Below, one piece after another: positions 54,176 through 64,000 of a stretch of 64,000 nucleotides of DNA (position 1 is its first letter; each line of letters begins with the position of its first letter). This DNA is from Flaviramulus basaltis. Its GTDB lineage: Bacteria > Bacteroidota > Bacteroidia > Flavobacteriales > Flavobacteriaceae. The translations under genes were made by a program, and so were the position numbers. The notes beneath the pieces were generated by a model. That model was given only the letters and a program-made list of their open reading frames with translations, did not search any database and had not been told where the DNA came from. The stretch is from NCBI RefSeq assembly GCF_900114265.1, contig NZ_FPKV01000005.1, positions 124,001 to 188,000 on the forward strand. The letters run 5' to 3'.

Positions 54176-55492
54176 TTAAAAAATAATATTTAAAATTTCT
54201 CCGCTTAATTTAAACAACTGTAGTTCTGCTAATTTAGCTGAATATTTTGCTTGATTCCTAATTAACTCGGCATTTAAGAGATTTATTTGAGCTTGCCTAA
54301 ACTCAATAGAATTTAATTGTCCTAACTTAAATTTCTCTTCTGTTCTATCAAAATTATTCTGTGAAGTTTTAATATTATCTTCCTGAAGTCTGTAAATACT
54401 TAATTTATTCTGATAATCGTCCCAAGCGTTATTAAAATCGCGCTCTAAAGTAACTAAAAACTCTTCCTTTTGAATATTTTGAACTTCTAAATTAATTTTT
54501 GCGTTTTTAACTCTGGTTATTGTATTTCCTCCATCAAACAAATTCCATCTTAAATTTAAACCTCCAGAAAGCCCTGTATTTGTTGATACAGCTAAAAATG
54601 ACGCTGCATTATTATTACTTTTATTCCAACCATAACTTCCAGTTAAATCTACAGTTGGCAGGTAAGCCGATTTTTCAGATTTTACTATTAAATTATTAAT
54701 TGCTATGCTTTTATCTATTTGTAGTAAAGAGTTATTATAAGATTTTGCTTTTTGAAAAAGTTCATTTTTATCAAATAATAAATTGAAGTTAATAGCTGTG
54801 TCTATATCAAAATCCTCAGATAAAGTATTGCCTAAAACAAGGTTTAAATCTCTTTTAAAATTCTTTAGCTGTTGTTTAGAATTCATTAAACTAATACTAT
54901 CGTTGTTAATATCAACTTCTGCATTTAATATTCCTAATTTAGTAGATTGACCATAGTTAAATTGATATTTTGCACGAATGAGTCTATCCTTTGAAATAGT
55001 GAGTGTTTGGGTAATAGCGTTTGTGTTTTCCTCAAGCTCTGCTACATTGTAATACACTGTAAATAATTGCAAAATGGTATTTTCTATAGTTTCTCTAGCT
55101 TGTAATTCTGTTAATTGCTGTGTTTCTTTTAGCTCCTTATAATTGTAGGCTCTCCCTAAACCATCAAATAAGGAGTAATTTAAATCTACAGAAGCGTTAT
55201 ATCTAGAACTTTCTGCACCATTTAACTCGGTTACACTTCCATCTGAAAATTCGGCTTCTGTATTATCAATATTATAAGTAGCTCCAGCATTTCCTGTTAC
55301 GGTTGGCAAATAACCAGAGTTTAAAATATTAGCATTATTTTTAGCAACTTGAACATCACTATTTGCTAATTTAATTCCGTAATTATTTTCTAAGGCTAAA
55401 CTTACCGCTTTGTTTGGTGTAATTAATTCTTGCCCAAAAAGCGTTACTTGAGATAATAATAAAATGTTTAAAAAAATAAATTTAATGCTCAT
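54176..55492 (-). CDS. TolC-family outer membrane efflux protein
   Basis: A 438-aa protein with a signal peptide (1-20) and two repeats of the TolC helical barrel (AELEENTNAITQTLTISKDRLIRAKYQFNYGQSTKLGILNAEVDINNDS; NFDRTEEKFKLGQLNSIEFRQAQINLLNAEL). It is the outer-membrane channel of the RND pump. The start overlaps the stop of the RND gene by 11 bp. Confidence 0.92.
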   Translation of the reverse strand: MSIKFIFLNILLLSQVTLFGQELITPNKAVSLALENNYGIKLANSDVQVAKNNANILNSGYLPTVTGNAGATYNIDNTEAEFSDGSVTELNGAESSRYNASVDLNYSLFDGLGRAYNYKELKETQQLTELQARETIENTILQLFTVYYNVAELEENTNAITQTLTISKDRLIRAKYQFNYGQSTKLGILNAEVDINNDSISLMNSKQQLKNFKRDLNLVLGNTLSEDFDIDTAINFNLLFDKNELFQKAKSYNNSLLQIDKSIAINNLIVKSEKSAYLPTVDLTGSYGWNKSNNNAASFLAVSTNTGLSGGLNLRWNLFDGGNTITRVKNAKINLEVQNIQKEEFLVTLERDFNNAWDDYQNKLSIYRLQEDNIKTSQNNFDRTEEKFKLGQLNSIEFRQAQINLLNAELIRNQAKYSAKLAELQLFKLSGEILNIIF

Positions 55493-58400
55493 CTTCTTCT
55501 TTTTGCTCTTTAATAGCGCGTTCTACTTCCTCTTTAGTAACATTTTCACCCGTTACTAACCATTTCCCATTCTTTTTAATGCTATTACTAAACGACAAAA
55601 ACAATGGTAAAACTAATAAGGTTAGAATAGTTGCATAAGCAATCCCAAATGAAATAGATATTGCCATAGGTTTTAAAAATTGTGCTTGTCTGCTTTTTTC
55701 TAGAAGTAATGGTGCTAAACCAGCTATAGTTGTTAATGATGTTAAGAAAATAGCTCTAAAACGCGATTTCCCAGCATCTGTTAAAGCCTCATCAAACAGC
55801 ATACCTTCTTTTAAATTATTATTAAACTTGCCTATAAGAACCAAACCGTCGTTAACCATAATTCCTATTAGAGCAATAATTCCAAGAAGTGATAATATAT
55901 TTACTGGAAAATCTAATAACCAGTGTCCCCAAGCTACAGCTGTTAAGCTAAAAGGAATTAATAAAATGAGTAGTAATGGTTGCGAATAACTTCTAAATGT
56001 AAAAGCAATTGTTATATATATAAGTAATAAAATAATTGGTCCTGCAACTTTTAATGAACCCATTAATTTATCTTTCTCTCTATTTTGCCCCTCATAAGAA
56101 GCTGTAATTGTTGGGTAATGTGATTGAAGATTTGGCACGAAATTGGTTTTTATGTCATCTAAAACATCTGTTGCACTAGTACTTGGGTTTTTTAAATCTG
56201 CATATACTTGTATTTCCCGTTTTCCTTCTAAATGATTTATTGCAACATCACCACGAACAATGTTATATTTAGCAATGTCTTTAAGGGTTACGCGTTCTCC
56301 TGTTGGTGTTACTATTCGCATTTCGTCTAGGTTATTTATAGAACTTCTGTTGTTTCTATCATAACGTACCCAAACTCTAATTTCGTCTTGCCCGCGCTGA
56401 AAACGTTGTGCCTGCGTGCCAAAAAAACCAGACCGTACTTGTGACATAACTGTTCTTAAATCCAAACCTAATAGGTAAGCACTTTCTTTAAGCTCTAACC
56501 TAATTTCCTTAATACCAGCAGGATCATTATCACCAATATCTTTTAATAATGGATTGGATTGTAAATACTTTTTAAGTTCTTCTTTTGAAGCTTTAAGCTC
56601 TTCTATATTATTACTTAATAATGACACCGATACGGGGCTTCCTCCAAAATTTCCACCAGAACCATAAATTAAACGCTCCGTTCCAATTACAGGACCTACT
56701 AATTCTTCTAAACGGTTAGTTACTAAAAATGATTGAATTTCATCTGGACGTTCTTCACCTGGCAATAAATTAATTCTTAATCTGGCACTAGAACTACTAC
56801 TAAAATTCACAATAGTATTTTCAAAAAGTTGTTTATCTGTTCCTTTTAAATATTTCTCAGTTAACTCCTTATTTACAATGAATGATTTTTCTTCAATCAT
56901 AGAAATTATAGAATCGGTAATTTTCACATTAGTTCCTGTTGGCATTACCAATTCAATATTAACAGTATCGCTGGCTACTCTTGGAAATAACGTTACCCCT
57001 ATTATTCCTCCACCAAGAGATCCAAATGTTAAAATTAGTAACGCTAAAAATATGCCCAAAGACAACATTTTAAATTCTAAAACAAAGTTTAAAGCTGGAG
57101 AATATAATTTATCTCTTAAAAAAGACATAATCTTATCTCCTATTCTATTTAATCCTTTCATGAAGGAGAAAAATTGTTTTATTTTAGAGGGATTATTATC
57201 TGCTTTCTGAGCTCTTAATGCTTTTGAATGTGCTAAATGAGCAGGTAAAATAATAAGTGCTTCTAATAATGAAACAAGTAATGTAAGGATTACTATAACG
57301 GAAACTTCGCTAAAAAACTCACCAATCCCACTATCTAAAAAGAAGAATAATGAGAAAGCTAAAAGTGTTGTGATAATTGCTGAAACTACTGGTGGAATAA
57401 CCTCCATTGTTCCATCAATTGCTGCTTGAATTGGCTTTTTACCTTTTTCGTAATGCTGATAAATATTTTCGGCTATTACAATACCATCATCAACCAAAAT
57501 ACCAATAACTATAATCATTCCAAAAAGTGATAATACATTTATGGTTACATCAAATTGAGCTGCAAAAATAAACATACCTAAAAATGAAATAGGAAGTCCA
57601 AAAGCCACCCACAAAGCTAAACGTGTATTTAAAAATATAGATAGAAAAATTAATACTAAAAGCACACCTTGCCATGCGTTTTTAAGGAGTAACCATGTAC
57701 GCTGCATTAACGGGATAGATCTATCGCTAACCACGTCAATTTTCACATTATTATACTTTTGGTTATACCCTTCAATATATTCGTTAACCTTATTTGCTGA
57801 AGAAATTAAATCTTCATTATTGGTACTTGTTATTGAAATATTTACTGCTAATTCTTTATTAAAGTATGTGGCATTTGGAGTTTCTGAAAAACGATCTCTT
57901 ATAATTGCTACATCTTTTAAACGCACCACTTTACCATCAGGTGACGCACGAACAACTATATTAGAAAGTTCCTTTCCATAATACTGCTTATTATTTGCTC
58001 TAATTAAATACTCTTCAGCTTCGGTTTTCACATTACCACCTGTAACCAAGATATTAGCATTACTAACCGCTTGTGCAACCTCATTAAATGTTAAATTATA
58101 GGCTAACAAATTGGTTTCGTTTACTGCTATTTCTATTTCTTCGTTTGGGAATCCTGAAATTTCTATTTGTGAAATTCCATCTATGGCTCTTAAATCTGTT
58201 TCTACTTGGCGTGCTAACTGTTTTAATGTTGCTAAGGGAATATCCTGTCCGCTTAATGCAAAAGAAATAGTTTCTCTTATTGCTTCTTGCTTTGAAACCA
58301 CCAAAGGTTCCATTCCTGTTGGAAAAGACGGTACTCTATCAACAGCATTTTTTACTTCAAGCAGCATAAAATCTAAACTCTCACCTTTTTCAATTTCAAC

Positions 58401-58679
58401 AGTTATTCTTCCGCTGTTCTCACTAGAAATTGATGTTACTCTATCTACACCTTTTAATCCTTTTAAATTATCTTCAATTTGAAGCACAATACCTTCTTCT
58501 ATTTCAAGTGGTGCTGCACCAGGATAGGTTATAGATATATTTATAATTCTAGATTCTGTAAGTGGAAAAAATGATGATTTTAACGATAATGCACCAATAA
58601 TACCGAAGATAAAAAACGCTATAATAAAAATATTTACAGCAACATGATACCTTATAAAATATTCAATTATTTTTCTCAT
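55482..58679 (-). CDS. RND efflux permease (AcrB/HAE1 family)
   Basis: A 1065-aa proton-driven pump with 12 transmembrane helices and two large periplasmic loops. Family marks are GAAPLEIEEGIVLQIEDNLKGL, the transmembrane segments VFLSIFLNTRLALWVAFGLPIS and IVIGILVDDGIVIAENI (charged residues of the proton relay), and LTSLTTIAGLAPLLLEKS near the C-terminus. The substrate is unknown; HAE1-type suggests drugs or lipids. The start overlaps the fusion-protein stop (TAATG). Confidence 0.95.
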   Translation of the reverse strand: MRKIIEYFIRYHVAVNIFIIAFFIFGIIGALSLKSSFFPLTESRIINISITYPGAAPLEIEEGIVLQIEDNLKGLKGVDRVTSISSENSGRITVEIEKGESLDFMLLEVKNAVDRVPSFPTGMEPLVVSKQEAIRETISFALSGQDIPLATLKQLARQVETDLRAIDGISQIEISGFPNEEIEIAVNETNLLAYNLTFNEVAQAVSNANILVTGGNVKTEAEEYLIRANNKQYYGKELSNIVVRASPDGKVVRLKDVAIIRDRFSETPNATYFNKELAVNISITSTNNEDLISSANKVNEYIEGYNQKYNNVKIDVVSDRSIPLMQRTWLLLKNAWQGVLLVLIFLSIFLNTRLALWVAFGLPISFLGMFIFAAQFDVTINVLSLFGMIIVIGILVDDGIVIAENIYQHYEKGKKPIQAAIDGTMEVIPPVVSAIITTLLAFSLFFFLDSGIGEFFSEVSVIVILTLLVSLLEALIILPAHLAHSKALRAQKADNNPSKIKQFFSFMKGLNRIGDKIMSFLRDKLYSPALNFVLEFKMLSLGIFLALLILTFGSLGGGIIGVTLFPRVASDTVNIELVMPTGTNVKITDSIISMIEEKSFIVNKELTEKYLKGTDKQLFENTIVNFSSSSSARLRINLLPGEERPDEIQSFLVTNRLEELVGPVIGTERLIYGSGGNFGGSPVSVSLLSNNIEELKASKEELKKYLQSNPLLKDIGDNDPAGIKEIRLELKESAYLLGLDLRTVMSQVRSGFFGTQAQRFQRGQDEIRVWVRYDRNNRSSINNLDEMRIVTPTGERVTLKDIAKYNIVRGDVAINHLEGKREIQVYADLKNPSTSATDVLDDIKTNFVPNLQSHYPTITASYEGQNREKDKLMGSLKVAGPIILLLIYITIAFTFRSYSQPLLLILLIPFSLTAVAWGHWLLDFPVNILSLLGIIALIGIMVNDGLVLIGKFNNNLKEGMLFDEALTDAGKSRFRAIFLTSLTTIAGLAPLLLEKSRQAQFLKPMAISISFGIAYATILTLLVLPLFLSFSNSIKKNGKWLVTGENVTKEEVERAIKEQKEEDEH

Positions 58680-59815
58680 TATTGAACAGAATCATTAGTG
58701 GTTGTATTTACTTCTACTGCTTTAACATGCATTCCTGCATAAGCACCAGGCACTGCTTTTTTAAGAATAATGGTTCCATTTGGAATATTTTTTAAAACCA
58801 CTTTTGTGTCTGAAAAATAAATTGGCTTTACATTTATAACATCTAACAAACTGTCCTTAATTATAAAAACTTGTTCGTTATCTAACAGCAAATTACGATC
58901 TATTTCTATAGCATCTTGTTCTTCTTTTGCATTTAAGTTAGCCTCTAAGTACATGCCTTCTTTAAGCTTAGTGTCCTTAACTTCAATGTAAGCAGTAATG
59001 GTTTGTGTAGTAGCATCAATACTACCATTTACACGAGACACTTTACCTGTATAAGCCTCTGTTTTATCCAAATTAGTTAAAGTTACTGCTTCACCAACCT
59101 TCAATAGTGTTGCGTAAGATTTACTTAAAGCAACCTCCATTTCATAAACTGATGGATCTATAAATTCTCCTAGCTTTTGTCCGCTTCTAATCAAAGAACC
59201 TTCTGTAACTAAGGCTTCCGTTAAAATTCCTGAGAACGGTGCCACTATATTATATTTAGATAAGCGTTGTTCTAAATTTTTAACATTATAGTAACTTGAA
59301 ATAATACCACGACCTGTAATGAAATAATTTTCCTTTTCTGAAGTCATTTCTGGAAGTTTAGGTGTTGTTTTACTTAAATCGAAACCATTAAGATAGGTTT
59401 GCCATTTTTGAAAAACTTCTGAAAAATCTAAACGTAAATCTGGCATAATAGCCGCTATTGCGTTATACAAATTACTTTTTGAAGATTGCACACTTGCATA
59501 ATGCTCTGATGCATCAATACGTATTAAAGCCTCTCCTTTACTATACTTTTGACCCGGCTTAAATAGTTTATTTGATGGTTTAAAAATACCTTGAACTTCT
59601 GCATAAAGTTCAACTCTACGCTTAGCTACTAAGCTCCCATTTGCCTGAATTACAATTTTAATATTACTATTAAAAACCGTATCTGTATACACAGTTTTAA
59701 CAACTTTTGCTTCAACAGGCTTAGGTTTATTCTTATTCGCAATTAATTGTTTAGCACCTAAATAAGAAGCCACGATTAATAAAACCCCAATTATCGCAAG
59801 TAAAATTTTTCGCAT
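58679..59815 (-). CDS. RND membrane-fusion protein (HlyD/AcrA-type)
   Basis: A 378-aa protein with an N-terminal membrane anchor (about 3-20) and a lipoyl-like plus beta-barrel layout (VELYAEVQGIFKPSNKLFKPGQKYSKGEALIRID; IVAPFSGILTEALVTEGSLIRSGQKLGEF). It links the RND pump and the TolC protein. It is the first gene of the operon; a TAGATTTG -7 box is at 59844-59851 on minus. Confidence 0.92.
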   Translation of the reverse strand: MRKILLAIIGVLLIVASYLGAKQLIANKNKPKPVEAKVVKTVYTDTVFNSNIKIVIQANGSLVAKRRVELYAEVQGIFKPSNKLFKPGQKYSKGEALIRIDASEHYASVQSSKSNLYNAIAAIMPDLRLDFSEVFQKWQTYLNGFDLSKTTPKLPEMTSEKENYFITGRGIISSYYNVKNLEQRLSKYNIVAPFSGILTEALVTEGSLIRSGQKLGEFIDPSVYEMEVALSKSYATLLKVGEAVTLTNLDKTEAYTGKVSRVNGSIDATTQTITAYIEVKDTKLKEGMYLEANLNAKEEQDAIEIDRNLLLDNEQVFIIKDSLLDVINVKPIYFSDTKVVLKNIPNGTIILKKAVPGAYAGMHVKAVEVNTTTNDSVQ

Positions 59816-59843
59816 TAGTTAGTATATTAAACTTATTAGATTA

Positions 59844-59851
59844 CAAATCTA
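59844..59851 (-). promoter_or_regulatory. -7 element of the RND operon
   Basis: TAGATTTG on minus, 29 bases upstream of the ATG at 59815, fits TAnnTTTG. The -33 box is not clear. Confidence 0.5.
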
Positions 59852-59893
59852 CTTTTAAGTTTAATTTAATTTTCTTAAAAAAAACTTAAAAAA

Positions 59894-61804
59894 CTAATTA
59901 TCTAATGCTTCTATTTCAAACTGAAGTGTTTCCCATTTTGTCATAAAACCTTGTAAGTCTGATTTCTTTTTTTGATAATTATCAAAGAAATTTGGCTTAG
60001 AAGTTACTTCTTCATAATTTATTTCCAACTGAGCATCAATAGCTTTAATATCGCGCTCTAATTGACTAATTTTAGACTCTACGTTACTTAGCTTGTTATT
60101 TAATGACTTTAATTTTTTTTGATCTTCGTAGGATTGCTGTTTTTTTTCTTTTGGTGTTTCCTTAACAACTGTTCGCTTTTCAACTTCACGTAAGTTTTCA
60201 ACTTTTCGTTGATCTAAATAATAATCAATATCACCTAAATACTCTTTTAATTTATGATCTTTAAATTCATAAACTTTATTGGTTAATCCTTGAAGAAAAT
60301 CACGATCATGCGATACTAAAATTAAAGTACCTTCAAATTTTTTCAAAGCCTCTTTCAACACATTTTTAGACTTAATATCTAAATGGTTTGTAGGCTCATC
60401 CATTATTAACACATTAAATGGCTGTAGCATTAATTTTGCTAATGCTAAACGGTTACGCTCACCTCCAGAAAGTACGCGTACATATTTATCTGCCTCATCA
60501 CCACGAAATAAGAACGACCCTAAAATATCTCGCACTTTACTTCTATTGGTTTCATTTGCAGCATCAATCATGGTATCTAAAACGGTTTTATTTCCATCTA
60601 AATACTCTGCTTGATTTTGAGCAAAATATCCTATTTGAACATTATGTCCTAACTTTAAATGCCCATTATATTTTATATCGCCAACAATAATTTTTGCTAA
60701 TGTAGATTTTCCTTGTCCGTTTTGCCCAACAAAAGCTGTTTTACTATCGCGCTCAATAAGCAAATCAATATTTTTTAAAACGTGGTTATCACCATAATTT
60801 TTTGAAATTTTCTCCGTTTCAACAACCACTTTTCCTGGTGTTATTGATACTGGAAAATTAAGCGTCATCACACTATTATCATCTGCATCAACCTCAATTC
60901 TATCAATTTTATCAAGCTTTTTCATAAGCGATTGTGCCATGGTCGCTTTTGATGCTTTAGCACGAAATTTTTCAATTAATTTCTCTGTTTGCTCAATTTG
61001 TTTTTGTTGATTTTTTTGAGAAGCTAATTGCTGTATTCTTAATTCTTCGCGTAAAACTAAATACTTTGTGTAAGGCTTCGGATAATCATAAATTCGCCCT
61101 AATGAAATCTCAATAGTTCTATTAGTTACATTATCTAAAAACATTTTATCGTGCGATACAATGGCAACTGCTCCTGCATAATTTTTTAAAAACCCTTCTA
61201 ACCAAATAATAGATTCAATATCTAAATGGTTTGTTGGCTCATCCAATAATAAAATATCATTATTCTGAAGTAATAGTTTTGCTAACTCAATACGCATACG
61301 CCAACCTCCAGAAAAAGTATCTGTTAGTTTTCCAAAATCATGACGCTGAAAACCTAATCCTTGAAGAATTTTTTCTGTATCACCTTGATAATTATAACCT
61401 CCTAAAATTTCATATTGATGTTGAAGGTCATTAATATCAATCATTAATTGATGATAACCATCACTTTCATAATCCGTACGTTCTGCCAACTGTGTGTTAA
61501 CAGCATCCATTTTAGCTTCTAAACCCTTAATTTCCGTAAAAGCTTCATAGGCTTCTTCAAGTACTGTTCTACCTAAAACAAAATCAATATCCTGTTTTAA
61601 AAACCCTATTTTAAGTTCTTTATCTGCTGCAATTTGCCCAGTATCGGGCTCCATTTCTTTAGATAAAATTTTAAGCATTGTAGATTTTCCTGCTCCGTTT
61701 TTACCTATAAGCCCTATTCGATCACCATTTCCTAATTTAAATGTAATGTCTTCAAAGAGGTATTCTCCTTGAAATGAAATGGATAAATTGTGAATGTTCA
61801 TCAT
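59894..61804 (-). CDS. ABC-F family ATPase
   Basis: A 636-aa cytosolic protein with two ABC domains and no transmembrane helices. Walker A GKNGAGKST (about 35-43) and GQNGQGKST (about 355-363), signature SGG (TFSGGWRMR and LSGGERNR), and DEPTNHLD twice. The linker between the domains is typical of ABC-F proteins (translation factors such as EttA, or antibiotic protection). The C-terminal coiled coil fits the Uup subgroup, so Uup-like is likely. Confidence 0.92.
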   Translation of the reverse strand: MMNIHNLSISFQGEYLFEDITFKLGNGDRIGLIGKNGAGKSTMLKILSKEMEPDTGQIAADKELKIGFLKQDIDFVLGRTVLEEAYEAFTEIKGLEAKMDAVNTQLAERTDYESDGYHQLMIDINDLQHQYEILGGYNYQGDTEKILQGLGFQRHDFGKLTDTFSGGWRMRIELAKLLLQNNDILLLDEPTNHLDIESIIWLEGFLKNYAGAVAIVSHDKMFLDNVTNRTIEISLGRIYDYPKPYTKYLVLREELRIQQLASQKNQQKQIEQTEKLIEKFRAKASKATMAQSLMKKLDKIDRIEVDADDNSVMTLNFPVSITPGKVVVETEKISKNYGDNHVLKNIDLLIERDSKTAFVGQNGQGKSTLAKIIVGDIKYNGHLKLGHNVQIGYFAQNQAEYLDGNKTVLDTMIDAANETNRSKVRDILGSFLFRGDEADKYVRVLSGGERNRLALAKLMLQPFNVLIMDEPTNHLDIKSKNVLKEALKKFEGTLILVSHDRDFLQGLTNKVYEFKDHKLKEYLGDIDYYLDQRKVENLREVEKRTVVKETPKEKKQQSYEDQKKLKSLNNKLSNVESKISQLERDIKAIDAQLEINYEEVTSKPNFFDNYQKKKSDLQGFMTKWETLQFEIEALDN

Positions 61805-61889
61805 AGAAATGTAACTTTTATTACAGAACGTTTATTATTAAAATGTATTTTTACCCTGTAAATTGCGCTTGCAAAAATACACAAATATT

Positions 61890-62273
61890 ATGTTTAAAAA
61901 AGGAACAAAATTATATAGTATTCTAACAGGAACTTGCCCAAAATGTCATGAGGAATCTATGTACACAAATAAAAACCCATATAATCTTTCTGAAGCGTTA
62001 AGTATGCACGAAAAATGCTCTAATTGTGGGACTAAATATAAGATTGAACCTTCATTCTTTTATGGCTCAATGTATGTTAGTTATGGTGTTGGAATTGGGT
62101 TTGCTGTTGCGGCTTTTATTATTTCGCATTTTGTTTTTGAAGCAGGAATTAATATCGTTTTTGCATCTATTATTGGAACATTAGTAGTTTTTATGCCCTT
62201 AATTTTAAGATTATCTAGAAATATTTGGATAAACCTGTTTATGCATTACGATAAAACATTGGCTAAGAAATAA
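61890..62273 (+). CDS. DUF983 membrane protein
   Basis: A 127-aa protein (start at ATG 61890, MFKKGTKLYSILTG) with a CPKC...CSNC zinc pair (about 16-48) and two transmembrane helices (about 62-105). It matches DUF983. It is divergent from the ABC-F gene. Function unknown. Confidence 0.87.
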   Translation: MFKKGTKLYSILTGTCPKCHEESMYTNKNPYNLSEALSMHEKCSNCGTKYKIEPSFFYGSMYVSYGVGIGFAVAAFIISHFVFEAGINIVFASIIGTLVVFMPLILRLSRNIWINLFMHYDKTLAKK

Positions 62274-63317
62274 TTATTCAAAACGCTTAATATCAATCTC
62301 TTTTTCTAAAGGAATTCCTTTTTCAATAAAATTATAAAGCTGTCTAGCCACATAAGGCCCAATCATCACACCACGAGTTCCTAAACCATTTAAAACGTAC
62401 ATGTTTTCATATATAGAATGTTGGCCTACCAAAGGCCTTCTATCTTTAACTGTTGGTCTTACACCTGCTACTTGACTTACTACTTTAAAAGGGCTATTTA
62501 TAAGCTTTTTAAGTTTGCTTAATAACTCTTCTTTTGCTTCATTAGTAACTTTGTTACTTAAATCTTTCCACTCATAAGTTGCTCCAATAATATATAAATC
62601 TTCTCCTAAAGGAATTAAAAAAACACCGGCTTTTAGAACATAGTCTATTTTTAAATCTGGTGCATGTATGGTTATTAATTCTCCTTTTGCTGGGTTTAAT
62701 GGTAATTGCTTAAAAAAGGGGTTTTCTTTAATACCAAAACCTTCTGCAAATACTATGTTTTTTGCTACTATGTTATGATATTTAATATTAACAGTTTCTA
62801 TTATTAATTCATCATAATCAAAAACACTTTCTATCAATAAATTATTCTTCAACAGGTCTGTTTTGTAAACTTCTAACATGGTTTTAACATCTACTCTGCC
62901 TGTTTTTAAAACTTCACCAAAACCAAAAGGAGCGTCTATAGCATCATTTTCATTTCTAATGATACTTGCTGAAAGGTGTTTTGAAAGTAATGGTTTATCT
63001 GATGCTGCAAACCAATCATTTTGTTCTTCAAGTGATGCAAATTTCCTGTAAACTGGAATTTTATAATCTAGCTTAACACCTAGTCGTCTTTCAATACTTG
63101 CGTAGAGTGGTAATGCGATTTCTAGCTGTTCTTCACTTTTCCAAACAGATGTAAATCTTTTTAAAACGACAGGATTGTACAAACCACCTGCAACTGTTGA
63201 TGATTGCTGCGATGCATTATCAAATACCACAAAGCTTTTATTATTAGTTCTTAATTGCTCGCAGAAGCTAATACCAGCAATTCCTATACCTACAACTATA
63301 TAATCTACTTCCATCAT
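62274..63317 (-). CDS. FAD-dependent oxidoreductase (DAO family)
   Basis: A 347-aa protein with an N-terminal FAD-binding fold (YIVVGIGIAGISFCEQL, about 6-22) and the DAO-type C-terminal motif (VRPTVKDRRPLVGQHSIYENMYVLNGLGTRGVMIGPYVARQL, about 290-330). The substrate is unknown. It is often next to the gld genes in Flavobacteriaceae. The stop codon is 1 bp from the DUF983 stop, convergent. Confidence 0.9.
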   Translation of the reverse strand: MMEVDYIVVGIGIAGISFCEQLRTNNKSFVVFDNASQQSSTVAGGLYNPVVLKRFTSVWKSEEQLEIALPLYASIERRLGVKLDYKIPVYRKFASLEEQNDWFAASDKPLLSKHLSASIIRNENDAIDAPFGFGEVLKTGRVDVKTMLEVYKTDLLKNNLLIESVFDYDELIIETVNIKYHNIVAKNIVFAEGFGIKENPFFKQLPLNPAKGELITIHAPDLKIDYVLKAGVFLIPLGEDLYIIGATYEWKDLSNKVTNEAKEELLSKLKKLINSPFKVVSQVAGVRPTVKDRRPLVGQHSIYENMYVLNGLGTRGVMIGPYVARQLYNFIEKGIPLEKEIDIKRFE

Positions 63318-63368
63318 ATTGCGAAGATAATTAGAAAAGAAGTTTCTATTTGGAAAGAAATAATAAAA

Positions 63369-63398
63369 AAAACGCCCACTAAAAAAGTGGGCGTTTTT
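63369..63398. terminator. Terminator, both directions
   Basis: AAAACGCCCACT (63369-63380) and AGTGGGCGTTTT (63386-63397) enclose AAAAA. It ends gldN transcription (minus) and can also work on plus. Confidence 0.88.
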
Positions 63399-63422
63399 AA
63401 ATATTTTAATTAATTCTGAATT

Positions 63423-64000
63423 TTAATATGTCCACATATCAAGTTCAAAATCTCTAATTTTATCTTTAATCCTTTCAGATTCTAGCAATTGCATTAAAGC
63501 ATTTTCAGAAACATACTCGTTTACAGCTCTATCTCCTTGTACATTTTCTTCTCTAAAAATATAACCATGAAAACGTCTTGCGTTTAAAACATGATCAAAA
63601 GAGAATGGCATAGAACTATTTTCATTATTGAATGATTTAGCTTCATGTAGAACCTCTCTAGCATCTGGGAAAAACACCCAAAATAAAGGTACTAGATCTG
63701 GATCCTCTTCATCTATAAAGTTAACATCTGGAGCAACTGGGGCAATACCAAGTAATCTGTATTTCATTTCAGCTTGACGCTTATCAAAATACCAAAGACC
63801 TTTAATGTGATACTCCTTAATATCTGCGGCGGTTATATCTCTTCTGTTAATGTACTCTGGAGACAATTGCTCACCAGCATTTAACTGCTCAATACCTAAC
63901 TCAGTAGTATCAATCATAACTAAAGCTGCTTCAATATCCTTTAATGTACGTTTTGTTGTAAAATAAGAGTCATCATAAATGTTTTTTATGTCACCATCTT
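63423..64000 (-). CDS. gldN: GldN, type IX secretion / gliding protein, cut by the window end
   Basis: The frame is open to the window edge, about 192 residues of the usual 280-300. The sequence (YHIKGLWYFDKRQAEMKYRLLGIAPVAPDVNFIDEEDPDLVPLFWVFFPDAREVLHEAKSF) is a clear GldN match. GldN is a periplasmic part of the type IX secretion complex that drives gliding. The N-terminus lies outside the window. It places the organism in Flavobacteriaceae or close kin. Confidence 0.94.
   Translation of the reverse strand, partial: DGDIKNIYDDSYFTTKRTLKDIEAALVMIDTTELGIEQLNAGEQLSPEYINRRDITAADIKEYHIKGLWYFDKRQAEMKYRLLGIAPVAPDVNFIDEEDPDLVPLFWVFFPDAREVLHEAKSFNNENSSMPFSFDHVLNARRFHGYIFREENVQGDRAVNEYVSENALMQLLESERIKDKIRDFELDMWTY

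Overview
The window is low-GC DNA from a Bacteroidota bacterium, almost certainly a Flavobacteriaceae member. The evidence is the C-terminal part of gldN at the right edge (type IX secretion / gliding), several promoters of the Bacteroidota type (TTTG / TAnnTTTG), a Bacteroidetes-type TraA-TraQ conjugation gene set, and general protein similarity to flavobacterial families.

Layout. Positions 1 to about 52,770 are the right-hand part of an integrative and conjugative element (ICE). Its right end is the 3' end of an initiator tRNA-fMet gene (52752-52824, minus strand), next to a tyrosine recombinase (51428-52738). The left end lies outside the window. From left to right the ICE carries: (i) a copper/silver cargo operon (CopB-type P1B ATPase with a Met/His-rich N-terminus, MFS exporter, phospholipase-D/cardiolipin-synthase protein) followed by a decayed MFS fragment; (ii) an XRE regulator and a lipoprotein gene around a 55-bp perfect interrupted palindrome; (iii) an IS1182-family insertion; (iv) a long minus-strand transfer operon (TraA, B, D-position protein, E, F, G, I, J, K, M, N, O and an enlarged TraQ-like lipoprotein), with an XRE regulator, coupling protein and Toprim protein upstream; (v) a divergent plus-strand block with an M23 peptidase, unknown genes and a 1618-aa methyltransferase-helicase; (vi) a PRTRC cassette (E, C, unknown, E2-like B, E1-like ThiF) resembling a ubiquitin-like conjugation system; (vii) HigBA, unknown genes, an excisionase-like protein, and a MobC/MobA relaxosome with a candidate oriT; (viii) a defence-like array (PLD nuclease, HNH-like protein, PHP-AAA ATPase broken by an amber codon).

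The genes in part (viii) are separated by structured, related intergenic elements of about 130-150 nt. The start of each gene unit is complementary to the start of the element after it, which is the geometry of integron cassettes and attC sites. No integron integrase is visible, so this looks like a cluster of attC-like sites lacking an integrase. I rate it the most interesting signal here.

From 52,825 to 64,000 the DNA is ordinary chromosome: CPXCG zinc protein, LRR protein, an RND efflux operon (TolC / RND / membrane fusion), an ABC-F protein, a DUF983 protein, a FAD oxidoreductase and gldN (cut by the window end).
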